NCBI GenBank assembly: GCA_907164885.2
Contig: OU015493.1
Location: 63,449,275-63,513,274, forward strand
Length of the DNA: 64,000 bases
Source of the DNA: Dolomedes plantarius
Taxonomy: Eukaryota; Arthropoda; Arachnida; Araneae; Dolomedidae
Direction of reading: 5' to 3'
Shown in pieces: positions 61,901-63,258 of this stretch (its first letter is position 1; each line of letters opens with the position of its first letter). Under the pieces are notes generated by a model. It was given only the letters and a program-made list of their open reading frames with translations, made no database searches and was not told the DNA's origin. The position numbers and the translations under genes were made by a program.

Positions 61901-61977
61901 ATCCGTGCCGTTTCCGTTGTGAAAATCTTGATGCTTGATGACTGCGAGCACGTACGGATAGGCCTTCATTTTGATTT
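5747..61977 (-). CDS. Ca-alpha1T: T-type (Cav3) voltage-gated calcium channel alpha-1 subunit, partial, 18 exons
   Basis: This is the pore-forming subunit of a low-voltage-activated calcium channel in the plasma membrane, which admits Ca2+ on weak depolarisation. Exons on the minus strand are 61977-61742, 61191-61015, 57435-57248, 55142-54844, 53264-53164, 44312-44233, 43014-42822, 39010-38826, 30988-30862, 29397-29269, 26660-26571, 23604-23412, 15896-15745, 14884-14775, 13770-13640, 11728-11579, 8511-8390 and 6019-5747. All have AG acceptors and GT donors. The phases chain correctly and the sum is 2936 bases, which is two bases of a split codon plus 978 codons with no stop. Domains III and IV align by eye, nearly residue for residue, with human Cav3.1 ([35 protein letters not shown]). 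The pore loops carry aspartate in both repeats, as in Cav3 and unlike the glutamates of Cav1/Cav2. Domains I-II and the C-terminal tail are outside the window or not found. No promoter is visible. Confidence 0.96.
6276..6610 (+). repeat. dispersed foldback-like repeat, copy a
   Basis: It begins TTCAGATTGTCTCTTCTAAC and contains TTAACGTAGGATTAC near its left end and GTAATTCTACGTTAA at its right end, an inverted pair. The middle holds GACTGGGTTTGGTGCACTGC and ATAACTCGCGA. The same blocks recur at 36573-36923, 52790-52921 and, inverted, 62189-62408. This copy has a TATG/TGTA microsatellite inserted at about 6350-6431. The family is unnamed here; a MITE is the likeliest type. Confidence 0.7.
6611..8389. 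other. intron 17 remainder
   Basis: AT-rich intron between the domain IV pore and S6 exons. I see no gene and no clear element. Confidence 0.6.
8390..8511 (-). CDS. Ca-alpha1T: Cav3 exon 17 of window: domain IV pore loop
   Basis: [20 protein letters not shown] is followed by [20 protein letters not shown] and K. The Asp of TGDNW is the domain IV filter residue, aspartate as in T-type channels. The paired cysteines of the turret (E-C-x4-P-C-EG) are conserved. It ends AAG before GTAAAA in phase 0. Confidence 0.97.
8512..9231. other. intron 16, right part
   Basis: AT-rich, no gene. A short direct repeat (CTTCTAGCTTA twice) lies at about 9103-9137, just before the mariner. Confidence 0.5.
9234..10431 (+). 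mobile_element. Tc1/mariner element, DD41D type, with TIRs and TA target duplication
   Basis: The left end is CAGAGGCTGTTCGCACATTT and the right end is its near-perfect inverse (AAATGTGTGAACAGCCTCTG). TA lies directly outside each end (9232-9233, 10432-10433), the Tc1/mariner signature. The 1198 bp interior carries one transposase in two overlapping frames. It sits in intron 16 of the channel, on the opposite strand. Confidence 0.93.
9281..10377 (+). pseudogene. mariner-family transposase with one frameshift
   Basis: The start is taken as the ATG at 9281 inside the element, since an upstream ATG lies outside the TIR. The N-terminal half ([20 protein letters not shown]; helix-turn-helix around [19 protein letters not shown]) runs to a stop at 9748. 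The catalytic half is in another frame from about 9730 (TIDESWVYS) to 10377. The catalytic aspartates are in [17 protein letters not shown] and SPMDFCAFG, and I count 41 residues between the second and third, which is the DD41D spacing described for rosa-like mariners. A single indel in the A-rich stretch near 9720-9730 explains the break. Apart from that the frame is intact, so the insertion looks young. Confidence 0.9.
10434..11578. other. intron 16, left of exon 16
   Basis: AT-rich intron. Nothing recognisable. Confidence 0.55.
11579..11728 (-). CDS. Ca-alpha1T: Cav3 exon 16 of window: domain IV S4-S5 linker and S5
   Basis: [20 protein letters not shown] continues S4 with two lysines and forms the S4-S5 linker. 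S5 is [20 protein letters not shown]. It ends FGRL plus one base before GTAAGG. The acceptor follows TTTTTTATTACAG. The residues [20 protein letters not shown] are near-invariant in Cav3. Confidence 0.96.
11729..13639. other. intron 15
   Basis: AT-rich, with short TA/TATG tracts at about 12280-12355 and 13060-13120. No gene or element is recognised. Confidence 0.6.
13640..13770 (-). CDS. Ca-alpha1T: Cav3 exon 15 of window: domain IV S3-S4 voltage sensor
   Basis: It begins [20 protein letters not shown] (S3 with its conserved W-N-x-x-D), then a loop ([10 protein letters not shown]) and S4 ([13 protein letters not shown]) with four regularly spaced arginines. The loop sequence [10 protein letters not shown] is typical of Cav3 domain IV. 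It ends in phase 1 before GTAATA. Confidence 0.96.
13771..14774. other. intron 14
   Basis: AT-rich, with an (AT)n tract at about 13961-13983. No gene is seen. Confidence 0.6.
14775..14884 (-). CDS. Ca-alpha1T: Cav3 exon 14 of window: domain IV S2
   Basis: [20 protein letters not shown] encodes S2 with its conserved acidic end, and [16 protein letters not shown] follows. The acceptor is TTTTTCTCTTCAG. It ends in AG before GTAAAC (phase 2), splitting an Arg codon. Confidence 0.95.
14885..15744. other. intron 13
   Basis: AT-rich intron with no recognisable element. Confidence 0.6.
15745..15896 (-). CDS. Ca-alpha1T: Cav3 exon 13 of window: III-IV linker end and domain IV S1
   Basis: It opens with AG, completing Lys, then [21 protein letters not shown]1 of domain IV is [20 protein letters not shown]. 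The acceptor is ACTTTTTTCCAG and the donor is AAA before GTGAGT. The III-IV linker is short, as in all Cav3 channels. The upstream intron is 7.5 kb and carries the Merlin/hAT nest. Confidence 0.96.
16555..16705. repeat. poly-G repeat block with a duplicated 40-odd base unit
   Basis: CAGTGGCGCACCCAAGATTT leads into T and G runs. The unit GGGGGGCGAGATGAA-GGATAAAAATATTTATAATGCA then occurs twice in tandem with small changes, followed by a longer G run. CAGTGGCG is typical of hAT-type termini found across invertebrates, but the matching other end was not found. Confidence 0.45.
17078..17253. mobile_element. Harbinger-like foldback MITE, copy 1
   Basis: The left end is GGGCCTGTTCACATAGGAGT and the right end is its inverse (CTCCTATGTGAACAGTCCC). 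TTA flanks both sides (17075-17077, 17254-17256), fitting the TWA target of PIF/Harbinger. The body is itself largely palindromic (AACGCCTATGATTGGTTTAT). A close relative is at 45972-46156. Confidence 0.85.
17257..20333. other. intron 12 stretch without a gene
   Basis: No coding sequence is recognised. A small element with perfect 13-base inverted ends (AATGGACCCGTTA) is at 18868-19007. The rest is unremarkable AT-rich sequence. Confidence 0.5.
18868..19007. repeat. 140 bp segment with perfect 13-base inverted termini
   Basis: AATGGACCCGTTA at the left and TAACGGGTCCATT at the right are perfect inverses, and the interior is non-coding. This could be a small MITE. The target duplication is unclear. 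Confidence 0.4.
20357..21172 (-). pseudogene. Merlin / IS1595-type (ISXO2-like) transposase, interrupted
   Basis: From the hAT insertion point the protein reads [14 protein letters not shown], then a second cysteine pair (WQCNVKNCK), forming a zinc-ribbon-like N-terminus. The DDE core follows: Asp in IVEIDESLF, Asp in [11 protein letters not shown] and Glu in [11 protein letters not shown], with [11 protein letters not shown] between. The frame breaks at an A-run (T-run on the plus strand, 20503-20510). It resumes as [20 protein letters not shown] and ends with a stop inside the left TIR. The start is lost, because the hAT insertion separates the first residues and an in-frame stop lies just upstream of them. 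It is therefore inactive. Confidence 0.9.
21173..21945. mobile_element. hAT-type non-autonomous element nested in the Merlin transposase gene
   Basis: The ends TAAGGTGACCAGA and TCTGGTCACCTTA are perfect inverses, and ATTACGAG is duplicated directly outside (21165-21172, 21946-21953). Eight-base duplications are the hAT signature. The 773 bp interior is AT-rich with a G run and shows no transposase. Subterminal AAAGCGGGACA and TAAAAAGCGGGACG are also inverted-related. Confidence 0.92.
22678..22737 (-). CDS. possible alternative (poison) exon in the III-IV linker intron
   Basis: A 60-base interval lies between a fair acceptor (TTTTTGGTTTAATGGCAG) and a strong donor (CTG before GTAAGTT), on the channel's strand and between exons 12 and 13. 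It is a multiple of three and has one fully open frame ([20 protein letters not shown]). Spliced in the phase set by exon 12, however, it reads a TGA after 12 codons and would cut the channel before domain IV. It could be a poison exon, part of another transcript or a chance pair of splice sites. I do not recognise the peptide. Confidence 0.25.
22923..23089. mobile_element. Harbinger-like foldback MITE, copy 3 (diverged)
   Basis: The ends ATGCCTGTTCAGATAGAAT and ATTCTATGTGAACAGGACC are inverted, flanked by TTA at 22920-22922 and 23090-23092. The interior differs from copies 1 and 2 except for the CAATCATA and GGTTTGTAATTGG core, so it is an older relative or a sister family. Confidence 0.75.
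23412..23604 (-). CDS. Ca-alpha1T: Cav3 exon 12 of window: domain III S6 and start of III-IV linker
   Basis: [20 protein letters not shown] is followed by S6 ([16 protein letters not shown]) and a charged, probably helical linker ([26 protein letters not shown]). The donor is A before GTAAGG (phase 1). It joins directly to AG ATG CGG of exon 13 to give KKRR-K-MREPPYY, as in other arthropod Cav3 proteins as far as I recall. Reading through the donor adds S-K-E-N. Confidence 0.96.
23800..23990. repeat. cluster of five short perfect hairpins
   Basis: In about 175 bases there are stems at 23809-23816/23824-23831 (ATTTTCCC), 23830-23837/23841-23848 (ATCTGCCT), 23855-23863/23871-23879 (GGAATACCT), 23902-23907/23925-23930 (TTGTGG) and 23963-23968/23976-23981 (GCTTCT). 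Loops are 3-7 bases except in the fourth. The second motif recurs at about 24211. The cluster lies 3' of a minus-strand retrotransposon fragment and could be its structured 3' UTR (inference). Confidence 0.6.
25014..25449 (-). pseudogene. 3' end of a Jockey-like non-LTR retrotransposon reverse transcriptase
   Basis: Two overlapping frames join to read [20 protein letters not shown], then [20 protein letters not shown] and [20 protein letters not shown]. The pattern 'LSxKxKLLLYKxxIxxILTYG' followed by 'LQxxxNxxLRxxTKAPxFxRN' is the C-terminal thumb of Jockey-clade ORF2. It is truncated at its 5' side, as is usual for target-primed copies. The sequence to its left down to about 23800 may be its 3' UTR. 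Confidence 0.8.
25683..26048 (-). other. 121-codon open frame of unknown nature in intron 11
   Basis: It is open from [15 protein letters not shown], which is hydrophobic like a signal or anchor, through a basic stretch to [20 protein letters not shown] and a C-terminal [16 protein letters not shown] do not recognise it. It may be a relic of a transposon or gene fragment, or chance. The composition is less AT-rich than its surroundings, which speaks for a once-coding origin. Confidence 0.3.
26571..26660 (-). CDS. Ca-alpha1T: Cav3 exon 11 of window: domain III pore loop
   Basis: This is a 30-codon exon. [14 protein letters not shown] is followed by [16 protein letters not shown]. The Asp in SSKDGW is the domain III filter residue, which is aspartate in T-type channels and glutamate in Cav1/Cav2. 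The [10 protein letters not shown] extension is a Cav3 hallmark. Both ends are in phase 0. Confidence 0.97.
26839..27372 (+). mobile_element. solo LTR (gypsy-like)
   Basis: It runs TGTTACGAATTTTGTAAATA ... AACGGAACA with the canonical TG..CA ends, and ATAT stands directly outside both (26835-26838, 27373-27376). It contains a TATA box (CTATAAATATA, about 27099) and AATAAA (about 27301) in the right order for U3-R-U5. TGTTACGAATTTTG is a common start of arthropod gypsy LTRs. No internal region remains. Confidence 0.75.
28158..28203. repeat. (TA)n microsatellite
   Basis: About 23 uninterrupted TA units. Confidence 0.95.
28519..28720 (+). mobile_element. tRNA-derived SINE (family 2), degenerate
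   Basis: The head reads CATGGTGTAGTGGTTAGCGA, which matches a pol III A box. A weak B box follows (GGGCACAAATC) and the tail ends in an A run. A related head lies inverted at about 40610. No target duplication was found. Confidence 0.55.
28925..28957. repeat. (AAT)n microsatellite
   Basis: Eleven AAT units inside intron 10. Confidence 0.95.
29269..29397 (-). CDS. Ca-alpha1T: Cav3 exon 10 of window: domain III S5-P turret
   Basis: Forty-three codons in phase 0-0 begin [17 protein letters not shown]. They encode the extracellular turret between S5 and the pore helix, with two cysteines (YYCEG, FECLQ) and the conserved end KYNFDNLGQ. The turret is the variable part of domain III, while its C-terminal end is identical to vertebrate Cav3. 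Confidence 0.95.
29398..30861. other. intron 9
   Basis: AT-rich, with a C(15+)A(19+) compound homopolymer at about 30363-30398. No gene. Confidence 0.6.
30862..30988 (-). CDS. Ca-alpha1T: Cav3 exon 9 of window: domain III S4-S5 linker and S5
   Basis: The first base completes the Arg of S4, and then [20 protein letters not shown] forms the S4-S5 linker. S5 reads [19 protein letters not shown]. It is almost identical to human Cav3 ([20 protein letters not shown]). It ends CAG before GTAAGT in phase 0. Confidence 0.96.
31810..32153 (-). mobile_element. tRNA-derived SINE (family 3) with 12 bp target duplication
   Basis: ATATTACAATAT flanks both sides (31798-31809, 32154-32165). On the minus strand it starts with a tRNA-like head: TGGCCTAGCGGTAGCC fits the A box and CGGATCGAATCCCG fits the B box. 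It ends in an (AAC)n tail. The body is GC-rich (TCCCTCCCTCCC on the plus strand), unlike the intron. The long exact duplication means LINE-driven insertion. Confidence 0.9.
34038..34830. other. unidentified insert within the Ginger relic
   Basis: It separates the two protein segments of the element and does not fit the expected Ginger protein. It contains a TATATATATA box (about 34373) followed 180 bases later by AATATTAAA and a CTTGTTTTATTC stretch. This layout could be a retroviral-type LTR, but I could not define ends or a target duplication. Confidence 0.35.
34838..35128 (+). mobile_element. tRNA-derived SINE (family 1), copy 1
   Basis: The head GTCGCCCAGTGGCTAAGTGG contains a tRNA A box, and GGTTCGATTCCCGCATGAGA contains a perfect B box. 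The body (CCGCCTGCGAAAGGAGCCCC ... ACACCGGACTGGGGTGT) matches the copy at 47361. CTTCCATT is repeated outside (34830-34837, 35129-35136). It is inserted into the Ginger element and so is younger than it. Confidence 0.88.
35925..36572. other. intron 8 stretch
   Basis: No gene or element is recognised. Confidence 0.5.
36573..36923 (+). repeat. dispersed foldback-like repeat, copy b
   Basis: It opens TTCAGGTAGTCTCTTCTAAC, then TTAACGTAGGATTGCTTATC, and ends GGACCGTTATGGAGGAACGT followed by AATCCTGTGTTA. The central A-rich part differs from copy a, but TAACTCGCGACGACGG and ACGTCTGAAATTTTGCTTTA are shared. Confidence 0.7.
36924..38825. other. intron 8, left of exon 8
   Basis: No coding sequence is recognised. 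Short open frames here have no family features. Confidence 0.5.
38826..39010 (-). CDS. Ca-alpha1T: Cav3 exon 8 of window: domain III S3-S4 voltage sensor
   Basis: It begins [21 protein letters not shown]3 is [15 protein letters not shown], which includes the usual SWN/GWN-x-x-D entry. S4 is [15 protein letters not shown], with arginine at every third position for five steps, which is the moving voltage sensor. The acceptor is TTCTCTCGCAG. The donor splits the last Arg codon (AG before GTACGT, phase 2). Confidence 0.96.
39126..40444. other. intron 7, first part
   Basis: A G run at 39127-39140, otherwise nothing recognised. Confidence 0.5.
40445..40615 (-). mobile_element. tRNA-derived SINE fragment (family 2-like)
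   Basis: On the minus strand ACATAGTATAGTGGTTAGCT is a good pol III A box and GATTGGGTTCAATTCTCGAC a good B box, 30 bases apart as in a tRNA. The downstream body (CCAGCAGAACTTCGCGGTGG) ends at a G/C run. It resembles the head at 28530. No target duplication was identified. Confidence 0.6.
41659..42466. repeat. three-unit long tandem repeat (271-286 bp period)
   Basis: Units start at 41659, 41930 and 42216 with GTCGAGT-x-x-AGGG-AC-TGTCAA. Each contains AAATCACAAATTAGATTAAT, ACAATTACGAACCTGTAAGC and GACATTTATTGGAAATGTGA. Units 2 and 3 are nearest to each other, and the third is cut at about 42466. It is non-coding, lies in intron 7 and ends about 350 bases from exon 7. Confidence 0.92.
42822..43014 (-). 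CDS. Ca-alpha1T: Cav3 exon 7 of window: domain III S1-S2
   Basis: One base completes a Cys codon and 64 codons follow. [20 protein letters not shown] leads into S1 ([17 protein letters not shown]), then an extracellular S1-S2 loop ([11 protein letters not shown]) and S2 ([17 protein letters not shown]). LAMERP and FxxE are typical voltage-sensor residues, and the S2 glutamate is one of the countercharges. It ends at AAG before GTGAGT in phase 0. Confidence 0.96.
43015..44232. other. intron 6
   Basis: No gene. A short (CA)n run is at about 43180. Confidence 0.6.
44233..44312 (-). CDS. Ca-alpha1T: Cav3 exon 6 of window: entry to domain III
   Basis: It encodes [20 protein letters not shown] and a few more residues. 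The pattern W-x(n)-REDYSLFIF matches the pre-S1 signature of domain III in Cav3 channels (human REDWSVYLFSPENRFR), which sits on the inner membrane face. It begins after TTGAAACAG in phase 0 and ends TG before GTAAGT in phase 2. The intron upstream is 8.85 kb, the longest in the window. Confidence 0.92.
44465..44570. repeat. TATA/CATA then CA microsatellite
   Basis: A run of ATACAT units grades into (CA)n. Open frames on both strands here are products of the repeat. Confidence 0.95.
44571..45968. other. intron 5 stretch, with a possible LTR fragment
   Basis: Around 45480-45640, GAGATGGCGCCC is followed by GTTAATAAAGACTTGTGTTA and CATCG, which resembles an R-U5 segment with a polyadenylation signal. 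Ends and target duplication were not found. The rest is featureless. Confidence 0.35.
45972..46156. mobile_element. Harbinger-like foldback MITE, copy 2
   Basis: GGGCCTGTTCACATAGAGTC and its inverse CTCCTATGTGAACAGGCCC bound 185 bases, flanked by TAA at 45969-45971 and 46157-46159. Almost the whole element folds on itself (GATGACGTTGAGACAAAAAT against ATTTTCGTCTCAACGTCATC). Its right half is nearly identical to copy 1 at 17078. Confidence 0.88.
46160..47348. other. intron 5 stretch
   Basis: No gene. An imperfect hairpin (GGTCTGCCGGGGAACAATTC / CGGGTAGACC) lies at 46438-46468. Confidence 0.5.
47361..47644 (+). mobile_element. tRNA-derived SINE (family 1), copy 2
   Basis: The head AGTCGCCCAGTGGCTAAGTG and B-box GGTTCGATTCCCGCATAAGA match copy 1, as does the tail ACACCGGACTGGGGTGTAAT. 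ATGTTAAAGATA is duplicated exactly on both sides (47349-47360, 47645-47656) after an A tail. It is well preserved and so relatively recent. Confidence 0.93.
47950..48472. mobile_element. piggyBac-like non-autonomous element
   Basis: CCCTGAACTGGTCGTGTGGC and GACCAGTGCAGGG are inverted ends, flanked by TTAA at 47946-47949 and 48473-48476. Subterminally each side has a small palindrome (GGCGTCTCACAGACGCC; GGCGTCTATCAGACGCC). The AT-rich interior has no transposase. Confidence 0.85.
48477..51780. other. intron 5 stretch without a gene
   Basis: It holds a palindrome TTCGTGTACACGAA (about 49140) next to repeated GTGGCGACTT, a 60-base direct duplication (49736-49860), a CAGT tetranucleotide run within a repeat-like sentence (50390-50450), and a perfect 10-base hairpin (50775-50784/50795-50804). 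No coding sequence. Confidence 0.5.
49736..49835. repeat. 60-base direct duplication
   Basis: AATACAACGGTCAATATATG... and AATACAACGGTCAATGTATG... lie exactly 60 bases apart, each followed by CAATTA-TGCAAAAAAA. Confidence 0.85.
51790..52613 (+). pseudogene. non-LTR retrotransposon RNase H and C-terminal segment
   Basis: Three frames join. [20 protein letters not shown] gives the first catalytic Asp of RNase H. FRSELI gives the Glu, [12 protein letters not shown] the second Asp, and [20 protein letters not shown] the His and last Asp. The C-terminal part ([32 protein letters not shown]) is a zinc-knuckle-like tail seen after RNase H in Jockey/I-type elements that I associate with spider genomes. 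The reverse transcriptase itself is absent, so the copy is 5'-truncated. Two frameshifts (about 51950 and 52075) inactivate it. Confidence 0.88.
52790..52921 (+). repeat. dispersed foldback-like repeat, copy c (5'-truncated)
   Basis: It keeps GACTGGGTTTGGTGCGCTGC, TAACTCGCGACGCAGGACGT and the end GGACGTAATCCTACGTTAA. The left half of the repeat is missing. Confidence 0.7.
53164..53264 (-). CDS. Ca-alpha1T: Cav3 exon 5 of window: distal II-III linker
   Basis: It starts with GA after ACTTTAG, which completes a Gly codon with the last base of exon 4, and ends AAA before GTAAGT in phase 0. The peptide includes [18 protein letters not shown] and ends ADYELPDK. The 'DY-L' end just before the next exon matches the position of 'DYTLCF' in human Cav3.1, upstream of domain III. 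No membrane segment is present. Confidence 0.82.
53265..54843. other. intron 4
   Basis: A 92-codon plus-strand frame (53888-54166, [20 protein letters not shown]...) and an 88-codon minus-strand frame (54535-54801, ...[18 protein letters not shown]...) are open but unrecognised. Neither has splice or family support. Confidence 0.35.
54844..55142 (-). CDS. Ca-alpha1T: Cav3 exon 4 of window: II-III linker, Ser/Asn/Pro-rich
   Basis: The acceptor is TTCGTTCCTATTTGCAG and the donor is TCAG before GTAAGA. It has one base completing the Ser codon from exon 3, 99 codons, then one base. The peptide is low in hydrophobics ([53 protein letters not shown]). Repeated S-P and R-Q-x-S motifs suggest phosphorylation (inference). 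It is the longest linker exon here. Reading on into the intron gives 27 more residues and then a stop. Confidence 0.8.
55143..56223. other. intron 3, left part
   Basis: AT-rich, nothing recognised. Confidence 0.5.
56228..56849 (+). mobile_element. internally deleted piggyBac element
   Basis: CCCTTCAGCGGACGTG at the left and CGCTCGCTGAAAGG at the right are inverted ends between TTAA sites (56224-56227, 56850-56853). The left subterminal region is a GC-rich block of nested palindromes (AAGCGGCACGAAGGCCGCTT). The interior keeps only the 3' part of the transposase gene. Confidence 0.88.
56441..56680 (+). pseudogene. piggyBac transposase C-terminal fragment
   Basis: The frame reads [20 protein letters not shown] then [20 protein letters not shown] and IGIHSQVVF. 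The motif DYN-TKAGVD-LDEM...Y-V-R-TRRW is the conserved end of the DDE_Tnp_1_7 (piggyBac) catalytic domain, including the last catalytic Asp in GVDxLD. Everything upstream is gone, so the element would depend on a relative. Confidence 0.88.
57248..57435 (-). CDS. Ca-alpha1T: Cav3 exon 3 of window: II-III linker
   Basis: It starts after TTTTTTACCAG in phase 0 and ends in phase 2 (AG before GTAACG). The peptide [20 protein letters not shown] continues with a lysine/arginine patch ([13 protein letters not shown]) and an acidic-polar tail. The split codon AG+C joins to the next exon as Ser. It is cytoplasmic and disordered-looking, with no membrane segment. Confidence 0.75.
57436..58380. other. 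intron 2, left part
   Basis: A plus-strand frame at 57758-58069 is open but not recognised. No element ends were found. Confidence 0.4.
58384..58660 (+). repeat. LTR-like segment with a triplicated GGGAGTTTTTTCC motif
   Basis: TGTGACAACGCCAGAG opens the stretch. GGGAGTTTTTTCCACG occurs twice and a third time as GGGAGTTTTTTTCCG (58468-58525), flanked by GCGCGC-type pieces, and then comes GTTAATAAATATG. A GC-rich enhancer-like array followed by a polyadenylation signal suggests a retroelement LTR. Its right end and target duplication are uncertain. Confidence 0.35.
59164..59222 (+). repeat. tRNA-like segment, degenerate
   Basis: It contains a perfect B box (AGTTCGAATCC) and a shortened A-box-like TTAGCGATGGAGCGC, and a T run follows. 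A cloverleaf cannot be completed, so it is more likely a SINE head or tRNA pseudogene than a working tRNA. Confidence 0.4.
59236..59456 (+). mobile_element. LTR-like promoter/terminator unit carrying the heat-shock element
   Basis: In order it holds the heat-shock element, TATA (59321-59330), a GC-richer leader (GAGAGGCAGTCTTGCTCTG), AATAAA (59398) and an end ACGTAACA. TATA and polyadenylation signal only about 75 bases apart is the layout of an LTR U3-R-U5. ACGTAACA is a common LTR end. The TG start and the target duplication are not clear, so a fragment or solo LTR is the best guess. Confidence 0.5.
59259..59281 (+). promoter_or_regulatory. perfect five-unit heat-shock element
   Basis: TTC-tg-GAA-at-TTC-ca-GAA-ta-TTC: five contiguous alternating pentamers with no mismatch to the HSF consensus. 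A TATA box (GATATATAAG) lies 40 bases downstream. Binding by HSF is inference. Confidence 0.75.
59457..61014. other. intron 2, right part
   Basis: A short (CGAAAAAA)n run (60832-60866) and a weak direct repeat of GCTCGAAATGCGAGCTGTAC type (about 60470-60530). No gene. Confidence 0.5.
61015..61191 (-). CDS. Ca-alpha1T: Cav3 exon 2 of window: II-III linker
   Basis: The acceptor is TTTGTATTTCAG and the donor is AAG before GTAACG. It encodes 59 whole codons in phase 0-0, so it can be skipped or included without shifting the frame. The peptide ([14 protein letters not shown]..., ...[15 protein letters not shown]...) is rich in Ser and Arg. It has RRNS and SRQSS clusters that look like basophilic kinase sites (inference). 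Only one frame is open across the exon, and it matches the phases of both neighbours. Confidence 0.72.
61192..61741. other. intron 1
   Basis: Contains a weak inverted arrangement of GATGGTGAACAAA and TTTGTTCACCATC (61481-61530). No gene. Confidence 0.5.
61742..61977 (-). CDS. Ca-alpha1T: Cav3 exon 1 of window: start of the II-III linker
   Basis: The exon follows a strong pyrimidine tract ending CCAG and finishes TCG before GTGAGT. It opens with two bases of a split codon, so the exon before it (domain II S6 side, outside the window) must end in phase 1. The 78 full codons begin [18 protein letters not shown] and continue as a polar, Thr/Asn/Pro-rich stretch with no membrane segment. This fits the cytoplasmic II-III linker, which varies widely between species. 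Identity rests on reading frame and position rather than on a conserved motif. Confidence 0.75.
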
Positions 61978-62188
61978 CTGGAAAAAAAGAGAAACAAAAT
62001 AGGAAAATTGATGACATTAAAGCACTTTCAAGTTGCTAGATAGGGCCAAAATTCTATTACTGCTTGCAAAACGTATTACTTACAATCCAAACACTAGAAC
62101 ATGAATGACCTGCAGATGAAAGTTTGGAAATAATTGGGCAAACGCTTGTGCTAAGTTTTGGTCGAAGGTTATAGATGACAAGCGGGTT

Positions 62189-62408
62189 TTAACGTAGGAT
62201 TACGTTCCTCAATAACGATCCTTCGGAGAGGAAAAAAATTGTCCTGCGTCGCGAGTTATAATTTTGGCAGTGCGCCAAACCCAGTAGCAGTACACAGTTA
62301 AACAGAAAAGTACCAAAATGCGTGAAAAAAAAATAAAAGGTAAGCAAACGATTAAGTTATCCTACGTTAATAATCCGTGGTAGTTTCGTTAGAGGAAACT
62401 ACCTGAAA
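62189..62408 (-). repeat. dispersed foldback-like repeat, copy d
   Basis: Inverted relative to the others. It has TTAACGTAGGATTACGTTCC at its left, GTTATCCTACGTTAATAATC near its right, and TCGCGAGTTATAATTTTGGC and GCGCCAAACCCAGT inside. The end CTCTAACGAAACTACC (read on the minus strand) matches copies a and b. Confidence 0.7.
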
Positions 62409-63227
62409 TATATTTTTTTTAGATACATGCGTTGACTGTGTTAATTATATTAATCACCAAATAGTCATGTAGATGAGAAAATGATTCCAGTGACGTTCTA
62501 GTAAAAGCTTTTTTTATTTCTGGAGGGGGGGGGGGTGGAAGACGGTTATGACAATTCCCCTTTGAATTATCTAATTTTTAATAGATTTTCTGTTCCTGGG
62601 GGAGGTTGACAGTAACCTCCTTATCACGTGGCACGTGGTTGTGGCACTGCAGAATTATGAAATAAGTCAGGGTGTGGTTGGACTGCGGCCATTTTACAAT
62701 TATTGGCCCAACGACTTTTTCAATGAGGGAAAAATATCTTTTCGCAATTTTCGAATCACTTTAAGGTTAAAACAGTAATTTAAACAGTTCCAACTAATCT
62801 CAACCGTTTTTCAAGGAAGTGGTAAAAACTAAAGTGGTTAGCTAAAGAAGGCATTTTATTATCCCTCTAAGAAATGGCTGTCTTTAATTGAAATTTCTAA
62901 AGACAAATTCATCTCAGTACAGGAAACTTCACTAGGACATATATCGTGATCCGTAGTGTTTCAATAATGATGGCTAAAGCTATGGTAATACTATTATTTG
63001 TCCTCCCCTGGTCTCGCTTTCATTTCCGTTGGCCAACCTTATAACTCGGAGACAAGCCTGCCAACGTTATACGCCGAAGATAAGTCGCTGGTTTGAAGCC
63101 TGCGTTTAAGTATCTTATATGAGATGCTTACCAAATTTTCAGTACACCGTTTTCTAACGGGTACCAGTATTCTGCAGCTAGTTGAAAATCAAATGAGATC
63201 ACAAGGAATGGTCCCCCCCCCCCCCCC

Positions 63228-63258
<31 letters not shown>

